From NCBI RefSeq assembly GCF_022602565.1, contig NZ_JALBCV010000005.1, positions 1-64,000 on the forward strand: DNA of 64,000 nucleotides, written 5' to 3'. A model generated the notes under the pieces. That model saw only the letters and a program-made list of their open reading frames with translations, searched no databases and was not told where the DNA came from. The DNA comes from Rosenbergiella metrosideri (GTDB lineage: Bacteria > Pseudomonadota > Gammaproteobacteria > Enterobacterales > Enterobacteriaceae). Positions within the stretch are counted from its first letter, which is position 1. Every line of letters begins with the position of its first letter. This document shows, piece after piece, positions 27,701 through 34,517 of this stretch. The translations under genes and the position numbers were made by a program.

Positions 27701-27991
27701 CTCATTGGCTTTCAGCAGCCCTTCATTGAGGGCGGGCGAGCAGACTTGTGATAGCAGGTTATCAATGGCTTTATCGGATAACGGGCAAACTTTACCATCG
27801 GCAATAAAGGTACGGTTGGATAAGACTTCGCGCAGAATTGGACGTAGTACTACCTCATCCTGCTTGCCACCCCGGTAAGCTAGACACTGTTTCGGTGACA
27901 AAAAGGTCCACCCCAGAGCGGACAATAATGTCAGAGCCGGAATTTTAGCGCTGTACTCTTCCTGAAACTTCGGGGTACTGGTCGGGGTCAT
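24710..27991 (-). CDS. hsdR: Type I restriction endonuclease, HsdR subunit
   Basis: The 1093-aa protein has the HsdR domain order. An N-terminal PD-(D/E)xK nuclease comes first, with RPDIVCFVNGIPLAVIEAKR at about residues 145-170. A superfamily-2 helicase/translocase follows, with Walker A TTGSGKSYT near 347 and DEGH near 455 (LIDEGHRSQGG). VDKLLTGFDEP and QAIARVNR are the later helicase motifs, and a helical C-terminal part binds the methyltransferase complex. The protein translocates DNA past unmethylated sites and cleaves on collision. Complete frame. It is separated from hsdS by 176 bp that contain a hairpin, so it may have its own promoter. The YgjP gene is translationally coupled downstream. 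Confidence 0.96.
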   Translation of the reverse strand: MTPTSTPKFQEEYSAKIPALTLLSALGWTFLSPKQCLAYRGGKQDEVVLRPILREVLSNRTFIADGKVCPLSDKAIDNLLSQVCSPALNEGLLKANERMYNHLLYGIAVTEFVNGKKVNPTVALIDWVHPENNQFHFTEEFTVLRSGGVETRRPDIVCFVNGIPLAVIEAKRPDGHGNKGPTTDEGISQNLRNQRNDEIPQLFAYSQLLLSINGHDGRYGTCHTPIKFWAAWREEDITEGQMLALRNTPLTPAQTDALFAHRNQADRQWYQQLIAGGEMAVSGQDKLLISLLSPSRLLEMTRFFTLFDSKNGKIVARYQQVFGIKRLLERINTRRPDGGREGGVIWHTTGSGKSYTMVFLSKALILHNSLKQCRIVVVTDRTDLESQLSKTFVSGGELSGTGDKSKAMAASGQMLAKQIGSGKERIIFTLIQKFNSATKLPECVNTSPDIIVLIDEGHRSQGGENNVRMQLALPNAAFVAFTGTPLLKEDKTTSKFGPIVHAYTMQRAVEDQAVTPLLYEERIPDLEVNDRAIDAWFERITDGLSESQVADLKRKYARKGEVYSADDRIRLIALDIATHFSKNIDEGLKGQLACDSKASAIRYKKYLDEAGLFESAVVISAPDSREGNTSVDESRQPEVTKWWKDNVGSQDETTYTRDIISRFATDDSLKLLIVVDKLLTGFDEPKNTVLYIDKPLKSHNLIQAIARVNRLHPLKKFGLLIDYRGILAELDTTIGQYQDLASRTQGGYDISDIDGLYSAMSTEYKRLPHLYNQLWAIFAGVKNKQDIEQLRAVLVPRMEERDGKLTDIHQKTRDDFFEALTDFAGCLKVALQSATFFADKSFTEQDRNLYKETVKQMSSLRQWAMQVSGEQVNYDDYAEQVKKLLDKHVSGVEVREPGGVYNVGLMGKNEQPETWESDKTRNETDIIKTRVTKMIEQDLRDDPYAQERFSKLLRMAIEEAEKLFDHPLKQYLLFQEFEQQVQARQLSDIPTVLADNRHAQAYYGVFKKELPEVFDLQDEHVQDKWTTLAFEVDDIIISAVAENSLNPQDIEKAVKTRLLPLLFAACREAGAGMNQVNRITESLIQTLRVGLNK

Positions 27992-28084
27992 TGCTTATCC
28001 TTTTTATCACCGCTGATAGCCGTGCTTCTTCAGCGACAAGTCATGCCCTGCATAGTCAGTGCGGGCAATATTTTTAAATTTTTA

Positions 28085-28105
28085 CCCCTACCACACGGGT
28101 AGGGG
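28085..28105. other. Hairpin between hsdS and hsdR
   Basis: CCCCTACC pairs perfectly with GGTAGGGG around ACACG. Neither side has a T run, so it may stabilise or attenuate the hsdM-hsdS transcript before hsdR rather than act as a classic terminator. The 176-bp gap holds no other gene. Confidence 0.45.
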
Positions 28106-28167
28106 CATTACGGTTCGTTAGTCCAGCCTTACGCCAGATGGGCGTGGGGCGTTTATGGTCAGCTTTA

Positions 28168-29349
28168 TCATGCGGCATCCGCATCGACAGTTACTCGACG
28201 CTTACCGGTCAGTAGTTGTTGCATCAGGGCTTTTTTCTCATCCTTCAGGTAGGCGAGTTTTTTCTCCAGCATGGAGATTTCGGTATCGGCGGCGGAGAGT
28301 ACGGCGGCAATTTTTTGTTGTTCTTCAATTTCAGGTACTTCAAAGGTCATTTTTTGAAACATTGGAAGACGTAAAGACTTTACAGTTGACCCCACAGCTT
28401 GGTTGAGAAAATAAACTTTAAGATAATCTATCATGTAGAAAAGAAACCTCCCCGAATGGCTTGCAAAATCCATTATGGCGTAGGTTCTTTGGTGAAGATC
28501 GAATTTACCAATGAAATACTTTGGTTCAAATCTCTGCCCCTCTCCAGGAACTATAATTGCCTCTCCATCAAATAGATAAATATTGCTAGTTCTAATATCC
28601 TCGGAACGATCAAAGAAAGTATACTTCCCATCCAAGCTTGAATCCTGTCTATTAGAGCTACCTGTTGTGATTTTTGCTATATCCCCTAAAGTAGTTTTTT
28701 TCCATTTTTCGATAAACCTTCCTCCATTCTCATCCAGCAGGCGTTTTTTACCCGTTAGCAATTGCTGCATCAGGGCTTTTTTCTGCTGCTGACTGTTGGA
28801 GAGAAGCTTTTCCGTTACCGAAATCGCTCTATCCCAGGTGGACAGGATTTGGGCGATTTTCTCCTCCTCCAGTTTCGATGATGCAATCATCAACGGCAGT
28901 TCATGAAGAATTTCTGTATTCATGTTAGGCATTGTTTGCCCAACAGCATTTTGTTCTAGCCATTTTCTGACACTATTTTTTTGTAAAAAATATGCTAAAA
29001 AATTCGATGAATGATTTTTACTTGGTCTTGCTTTAAGGCATCCAGTACCGCAAATGGCTCCTTCTGATTCTATATTAATCAATGCAAATCTGGCTACATC
29101 ACCTCTGCGACTAAATAATAAATCCCCCGATTTTAAAAAGTGTTTTTTTAGTTCATTAGCTTTAGTCGGAGTGATTTTTGCAGCTTGGGAAATATCCGCT
29201 TTACACCCAATCAGATCCTTTGGCATCAGTACAGGAACACCAATAGGAACATACTCATGGGCATGTAGCTGGCTTCCAAAAGGTCCTGTCTGGAGGTCTC
29301 CGTTACACACGTCACCTAGACTTACCAACTTCCACCCCTTAGGCACCAT
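28168..29349 (-). CDS. hsdS: Type I restriction-modification specificity subunit HsdS
   Basis: The 393-aa protein has two target-recognition domains, each starting with a conserved W-x-x-x-x-LGD pattern (GWKLVSLGDVCNGD at the N-terminus and WKKTTLGDIAKITTGSS near residue 215). Each is followed by a helical spacer ending in an almost identical repeat (KKALMQQLLTGKKR and KKALMQQLLTGKRR). This half-subunit repeat is typical of HsdS and allows recombination that changes specificity. The start overlaps the hsdM stop by 11 bp, so the two form one operon. The recognition sequence cannot be predicted from the protein. Confidence 0.95.
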   Translation of the reverse strand: MVPKGWKLVSLGDVCNGDLQTGPFGSQLHAHEYVPIGVPVLMPKDLIGCKADISQAAKITPTKANELKKHFLKSGDLLFSRRGDVARFALINIESEGAICGTGCLKARPSKNHSSNFLAYFLQKNSVRKWLEQNAVGQTMPNMNTEILHELPLMIASSKLEEEKIAQILSTWDRAISVTEKLLSNSQQQKKALMQQLLTGKKRLLDENGGRFIEKWKKTTLGDIAKITTGSSNRQDSSLDGKYTFFDRSEDIRTSNIYLFDGEAIIVPGEGQRFEPKYFIGKFDLHQRTYAIMDFASHSGRFLFYMIDYLKVYFLNQAVGSTVKSLRLPMFQKMTFEVPEIEEQQKIAAVLSAADTEISMLEKKLAYLKDEKKALMQQLLTGKRRVTVDADAA

Positions 29350-30862
29350 AACCCAACTCCTTCAAATAACCCGCCATCTTGCTTTCCAACTTAGCCAATT
29401 CAGCTTTTAGTTGTTCGCGCTCCTCACGGACTGCCAGCAAATCAATTTCGTCCTCTTCTTCAAAAGTATCGACATAACGCGGAATATTCAGGTTGTAGTC
29501 GTTATCCTGAATCTCTTTCAGGCTGGCAAGGTAGGAGTATTTCTCAACGTTATCGCCTTCGCGGTAGGTTTTAACAATCTTCTGGATATTCTCATTGCTG
29601 AGCTGGTTCTGATTTTTACCTGCCTTAAACTCCCGGCTGGCATCAATAAACAGCACCTTGTCATCCACTTTCTGTTTTTTGAATATCAGAATCGCTGCAG
29701 GAATACCGGTGCCATAGAACAGTTTCTCAGGCAGGCCAATCACCGCATCCAGCAGATTTTCATCAATCAGCTTTTGCCGGATCTTACCTTCACTGGACCC
29801 ACGGAACAGCACACCATGAGGAACCACCACCCCCATACGTCCGCTACCCGGCTTCAATGTTTCAATCATATGCAGGATAAAGGCGTAATCCCCTTTTGTT
29901 TTCGGTGGTACGCCACGGCGGAAGCGGCCAAACTTATCGTTTTCAGCTTCATCATGCCCCCATTTATCCAGGCTGAACGGGGGGTTGGCAGTCACAATAT
30001 CAAACAGCATCAGATCGCCGTGTTTATCGAGCAACTTCGGGTTGCGGATGGTATCGCCCCACTCGATTTTATGGTTGTCCTCGCCATGCAGGAACATATT
30101 CATCTTGGCCAGCGACCAGGTAGAGCCAATCGCTTCCTGCCCGAATAGGGCATAGCTGCGGCTATTATGCTCAGAGACAATTTTACGGCCACACTTCATT
30201 AGCAGTGAGCCTGAGCCACAGGCTGGGTCACAAATCGTCTCGCCCGGTTGGGGCGCAAGCAGCTCGGCAATCAGGTCAGAGACTTCCGGCGGGGTATAGA
30301 ACTCACCGGCTTTCTGACCGCCACTAGCGGCAAAGTTCTTAATCAGGTATTCGTAGGCATTACCGATAACGTCTAGCTTACCCACGCGGCCCGGTCGTAG
30401 ATTAAGGTCTTCGCCGGCAAAATCTTCTAGCAGCTGACGCAGGATGGTGTTTTTCTGTTTTTCATCACCCAAACGGTCGGTGTTAAACGAGATATCCTGG
30501 AACACACTTTTTCCGGCATCTTTCAGTTTGGTTCCGTTGGCTTCTTCAATAGCATGCAGCGCCTGATCAATACGCTCCCCGTTACCCGGCTCATGGCGGC
30601 GTTCATAGAGAGCATAGAAACTGGCATTTTGCGGCAGGACAAAGCGCTCGTTCGCCATCATGGCTTCAATCAACTCCGGCGCATCACCGTACTCTTTTTC
30701 ATAACCTTCATAATGGTCCTGCCAGACATCCGATATGTACTTCAGGAACAGCATGGTAAGGATAAAATCTTTGTAAGTATCGGCGCTGATAGTACCCCGA
30801 AAGGTATCGCAGGCGGACCACAATGCTTTGTTGATGGTTTCCTGATTGATGGGAGTATTCAT
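29339..30862 (-). CDS. hsdM: Type I restriction-modification N6-adenine methyltransferase HsdM
   Basis: The 507-aa protein has an N-terminal HsdM helical domain (INKALWSACDTFRGT, ILTMLFLKYISDVW). The SAM-binding motif I is ICDPACGSGSLLMKC near residue 208, and the catalytic NPPF in FDIVTANPPFSLDKWG sits near 292, the gamma-class order. It methylates adenine within the site specified by HsdS, to which it binds as a dimer. AGGA is 6 nt before ATG 30862. An opposite-strand open frame (29411-30148) is only a shadow. First gene of the hsdMS operon, transcribed divergently from the RADAR genes. Confidence 0.96.
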   Translation of the reverse strand: MNTPINQETINKALWSACDTFRGTISADTYKDFILTMLFLKYISDVWQDHYEGYEKEYGDAPELIEAMMANERFVLPQNASFYALYERRHEPGNGERIDQALHAIEEANGTKLKDAGKSVFQDISFNTDRLGDEKQKNTILRQLLEDFAGEDLNLRPGRVGKLDVIGNAYEYLIKNFAASGGQKAGEFYTPPEVSDLIAELLAPQPGETICDPACGSGSLLMKCGRKIVSEHNSRSYALFGQEAIGSTWSLAKMNMFLHGEDNHKIEWGDTIRNPKLLDKHGDLMLFDIVTANPPFSLDKWGHDEAENDKFGRFRRGVPPKTKGDYAFILHMIETLKPGSGRMGVVVPHGVLFRGSSEGKIRQKLIDENLLDAVIGLPEKLFYGTGIPAAILIFKKQKVDDKVLFIDASREFKAGKNQNQLSNENIQKIVKTYREGDNVEKYSYLASLKEIQDNDYNLNIPRYVDTFEEEDEIDLLAVREEREQLKAELAKLESKMAGYLKELGYGA

Positions 30863-31144
30863 GTCTATTCCTGATATTGATTTTCCGAATATAAAGCTGA
30901 GGAAATTGAAAAAATCTTTGCCTAATCATACCGGACGTCAGCCTTAACGCCCATCATATTTGGTACATAATGGGAAATGGTGAAGAACGTAACTCAGGAA
31001 GCTGGTCAAAAAATATATCTGAGAAAATAAGTTTATTAGGCTGAAGTCTTCTTGTTGATAGATGGCTCAGTTTTAGGCTTAGTTATAATTAGAGAATAGC
31101 GGTTATCTTTATATTATGTAGTAACCGTATCAAATAGGACTATT
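30863..31144. promoter_or_regulatory. hsdM upstream region
   Basis: AT-rich non-coding DNA carrying the hsdM promoter on the minus strand. No repeat or gene was recognised in this part. Confidence 0.4.
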
Positions 31145-31283
31145 GTGGTCACATTTTTGAACATAAAAAATAACCAGAATGGGATTTTAATAACGAACAC
31201 TAAGGTAATATAATGCTCTTATTAAGGTCATTACCTTCCGAAAAGTGTTCATCTTAGCGTTTATGTTTTTTAGTGTTGTAGCC
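31145..31283. repeat. Left copy of an iteron-like repeat flanking the RADAR genes
   Basis: The segment is homologous to 36956-37114 in the same orientation. From 31181 it aligns with 37005 with one single-base gap and one 8-bp gap at roughly 70 percent identity, sharing AAAAGTG-TCAT, GCGTTT and TGTTTTT blocks. It holds an inverted arrangement GAACAC-AAGGTAAT / ATTACCTT-GTGTTC (31195-31209 and 31230-31250), plus GTGGTCAC and TGAACAT. See findings. Confidence 0.65.
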
Positions 31284-31647
31284 TATTGAATAGGCGTTCT
31301 CGTTCTTAAAAGTACTTGGCGTTCAGGCGGGTAATTTCTTCATTTTAACTTAGAAAAAATGCAAGTATGCCGACACAATATGAGCATGTTTTGCATTACC
31401 TTGGCCTCACAGTCATATCGGCGAATTTACTCGACAAAACGAACCGCTCGTTCATGAGGATTGGGTGGTAAATAAGGTATTCAGTTTTACCAGCTATCTA
31501 AGCAGCTTTATTGGTTGAATTTTGGCCTCCCAACGAACTGATTAAAGCTAGGAGTATTGAATATTACATTAATCAATGCAGTGGAATTTGAAGTGCCAGC
31601 TCTAATGTTCGGGCTGGAAAAATTAAAATAAATGGATAAATACTTAT
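31284..31647 (+). promoter_or_regulatory. Upstream region of the RADAR operon
   Basis: About 360 bp without a confident gene. A 34-codon frame from ATG 31368 has no ribosome-binding site. In another frame, a stretch coding HSHIGEFTRQNEPLVHEDW and more up to a stop near 31516 looks like a gene remnant, but no family was recognised. The promoter of rdrA must lie here. Confidence 0.4.
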
Positions 31648-34491
31648 ATGACAGACAGCGTACAGACTGAAACGACCGACGGGAATATCATCATAAATTT
31701 GTTTGCATCCAATCTTCCGGGTAGTACCAAAGAAGATGATCTTATTCAGAAATCTCTGCGTGATCAGTTGGTCGAGAGTATCCGAGACTCTGTTACCCAC
31801 TCTGAAGCCGATAAGTTTGCTAAGCTAACACGATTCATTGATGAGTCTGGCCGTAATGTGTTTTTTGTGGATGGTACGCGCGGTGCGGGTAAAACCACTT
31901 TTATTAATAGTGTAGTCAAATCTCTGAATATTGCCGAAGGTGATGTCAAAGTCAGCATCAAGTGTTTGCCGACTATTGATCCTACAAAGTTGCCGCGCCA
32001 TGAACCTATTTTGGTCACTGTAACTGCTCGTTTGAATAAAATGGTTTCCGATAAGTTAAAAGGATACTGGTCGTCGAATGATCATAAAAAACAAAAGGAA
32101 CAATGGCAGAATTATCTTGCGCAGCTCCAGCGTGGTTTACATTTACTCATAGATAAAGAATATAAGCCGGAATATTTTAGTGATGCTTTAAAACTGGATG
32201 CTCAGCTTGATTACTCAATTGGTGGCCAGGATTTATCTGAAATCTTTGAGGAGCTAGTTGAACGGGCGTGTGAAATTCTCGGCTGTAAGGCTATTTTGAT
32301 CTCGTTTGATGATATTGATACTCAGTTTGATGCGGGGTGGGATGTCCTTGAATCTATTCGTAAATTCTTTAACAGCCATAAATTGGTGGTGGTGGCAACG
32401 GGCGACTTACGCCTATATTCCCAATTAATACGCGGTAAGCAATACGAAAATTACAGTAAAACTTTACTCGACCAAGAAAAAGAGAACGCCCGTTTAGCAG
32501 AACGGGGATATATGGTTGAACACCTAGAACAGCAATATTTATTAAAACTTTTCCCAGTACAAAAGCGTATTCAACTCAAAACCATGTTGCAATTGGTCGG
32601 TGAAAAGGGAAAAGTCGGTAAAGAGAAGATCAAGGTTAAAACAGACCTTGGCATGTCGGATATTGAAGCCATAGATGTCCGGCAAGCAATCGGCTATGCC
32701 GTTAGGAAAGGCCTTAATTTAAGAGATAGTTCTGATGCAGACATGTATGTCGATGAACTGCTAAAGCAGCCAGTACGTTTGTTGATGCAGGTGCTTCAGG
32801 ATTTCTATACAAAAAAATCTCATACTACATCGGTAAAACATAATGACAAACAAGGCAACACTAAAGGACCTGATGAGTTATCAGTTCCGAATTTACTTAG
32901 AAATGCCTTATATGGTTCGATGCTAAGCAGCATTTATCGCGCGGGGTTAAACTACGAACAACATCGGTTTGGTATGGATTCGCTCTGTAAGGATATCTTC
33001 ACCTATGTAAAGCAGGACCGTGATTTTAATACCGGATTTTATTTGCGGCCTCAATCTGAAAGTGAAGCCTTAAGAAATTGCTCTATTTACTTAGCGTCTC
33101 AGGTAAGTGAAAACTGTCAGGGCAGCCTGTCAAAGTTTCTGCAGATGCTTTTGGTTGGCTGTGGTTCCGTTAGCATATTCAACCAATTTGTAACTGAATT
33201 AGCGCAGGCTGATAATGATATACAAAAATTTGAACAGCTTATTAGTGAATATGTAGCTTATATGTCCGTTGGGAGGATTGAAAGCACTTCTCATTGGGCT
33301 AATCGATGTTGTGCTGTGGTTGCAAATAACCCCAATGATGAAAAGGTCGGCGTTTTTCTTGGAATGGTACAGTTAAATCGCAAATCACGCCAAAACATAC
33401 CTGAGGGATACAAAAAATTTAATATTGACGCTGAGAGTGGCTTAGCTAAAGCTGCGATGGCGGCTTCCTTGAGTACAGTAGCTTCAAATAACCTTATGGA
33501 TTTCAGCAGTATATTTAATCTGATCGGTGCTATTGCAGATATCTCTGCTTGCCACCGTAATAAGTCAGCTATTAATAATGCTTTCAATAAAGCTATAGCT
33601 CAGACAACATGTATTGTTCCTCCATGGAGTGAGGCTGCTACTCGTGCAGAAATGAAAGGCTCGAGTAAAAGTCCGGGTAACGAAGCTGCTATTTTGGATG
33701 TTGATCTTGATCCCAAAGATGATGGCGTAACTGATGACAGTCAGAAGGATGACACAACTGAATTTTCTGATGCCATAGCTAAACTTGAGCAATGGCTTAA
33801 AAAAGTAAGTAAAATTGAGATTGATATTCATCCGTCGGCACTTTTGATTGGCAAAGTATGGACTCGGTTCTATTTCAACCTTAATAATGTGGCTGATCAG
33901 CATAAAACCAGACTTTATAACGATGCACAGCATGGACGAATGGCCAGTCAATCAAATGCAGCGAAAATTATGCGTTTTAATGTTTTAGCTTTTCTTCATG
34001 CGGTATTGGTTGAAGAGAGTTTGTATCATTCTGTTAGTGATAGAGAATATATCGGTGAGGGGTTAAGACTAAATCCAGTTACTTCAGTTGATGAGTTTGA
34101 GAAAAAGATAAATGTAATGAATGAAAGATTAAAAGAGGATGAAAAAACATGGGAAGATTCTCATCCATTATTTTTCTTATTAATTAGTTGTCCAATTCTA
34201 CATCCTTTTATATTTCCTTTTGGAGGGATTAATTGTTCATCCAAAGCAATGAGTAAAGAAGTAAATTTTCTTAAACTGATTTGTGAAGTTGTTGGTGATG
34301 AACTCCTTTCTGAAGAAGAATGGGAGTATTTATCTAAAAATGATAATGTAGAAATAAGCACTAAACAAAAGCTGATTCAAAATAGTATAACATCGCTGAA
34401 TTTCTCCACAATTGTCGGAGCATCATACGATAAGGCTACGCCATCTAGGAAAACTAAGGCGCCTTCATTAGATGACAGTGTAGAAAAATGA
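31648..34491 (+). CDS. rdrA: RADAR-type ATPase RdrA
   Basis: The 947-aa protein has an N-terminal P-loop domain: Walker A FVDGTRGAGKTTF with Lys82 and Walker B AILISFDDIDTQFD with Asp221/Asp222/Asp224. The remaining 600 residues are largely helical with no recognised domain and a low-complexity acidic stretch near residues 680-715. Size, the ATPase layout and the immediately downstream giant adenosine deaminase match RdrA of RADAR (phage restriction by an adenosine deaminase acting on RNA). Known RdrA proteins form heptamers and activate RdrB upon infection. Ribosome-binding site weak. The identification rests on gene pairing and motifs, not on a search. Confidence 0.87.
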   Translation: MTDSVQTETTDGNIIINLFASNLPGSTKEDDLIQKSLRDQLVESIRDSVTHSEADKFAKLTRFIDESGRNVFFVDGTRGAGKTTFINSVVKSLNIAEGDVKVSIKCLPTIDPTKLPRHEPILVTVTARLNKMVSDKLKGYWSSNDHKKQKEQWQNYLAQLQRGLHLLIDKEYKPEYFSDALKLDAQLDYSIGGQDLSEIFEELVERACEILGCKAILISFDDIDTQFDAGWDVLESIRKFFNSHKLVVVATGDLRLYSQLIRGKQYENYSKTLLDQEKENARLAERGYMVEHLEQQYLLKLFPVQKRIQLKTMLQLVGEKGKVGKEKIKVKTDLGMSDIEAIDVRQAIGYAVRKGLNLRDSSDADMYVDELLKQPVRLLMQVLQDFYTKKSHTTSVKHNDKQGNTKGPDELSVPNLLRNALYGSMLSSIYRAGLNYEQHRFGMDSLCKDIFTYVKQDRDFNTGFYLRPQSESEALRNCSIYLASQVSENCQGSLSKFLQMLLVGCGSVSIFNQFVTELAQADNDIQKFEQLISEYVAYMSVGRIESTSHWANRCCAVVANNPNDEKVGVFLGMVQLNRKSRQNIPEGYKKFNIDAESGLAKAAMAASLSTVASNNLMDFSSIFNLIGAIADISACHRNKSAINNAFNKAIAQTTCIVPPWSEAATRAEMKGSSKSPGNEAAILDVDLDPKDDGVTDDSQKDDTTEFSDAIAKLEQWLKKVSKIEIDIHPSALLIGKVWTRFYFNLNNVADQHKTRLYNDAQHGRMASQSNAAKIMRFNVLAFLHAVLVEESLYHSVSDREYIGEGLRLNPVTSVDEFEKKINVMNERLKEDEKTWEDSHPLFFLLISCPILHPFIFPFGGINCSSKAMSKEVNFLKLICEVVGDELLSEEEWEYLSKNDNVEISTKQKLIQNSITSLNFSTIVGASYDKATPSRKTKAPSLDDSVEK

Positions 34492-34517
34492 TTATGGCCT
34501 TTGCATAAGGATTGGGA

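Noticed and set aside
28180-28790. Repeated KKALMQQLLTGK segments considered as a repeat array
   Set aside because: They are the normal duplicated conserved regions of HsdS. No CRISPR-like repeat-spacer array exists in the window.
29411-30148. 245-aa frame on the plus strand opposite hsdM
   Set aside because: It is antisense to a full-length methyltransferase with clear motifs, and its composition is that of a shadow frame.
33640-33800. Acidic low-complexity stretch in RdrA taken as a frameshift or fusion point
   Set aside because: The frame continues without interruption and codon use does not change across it; it looks like a linker.
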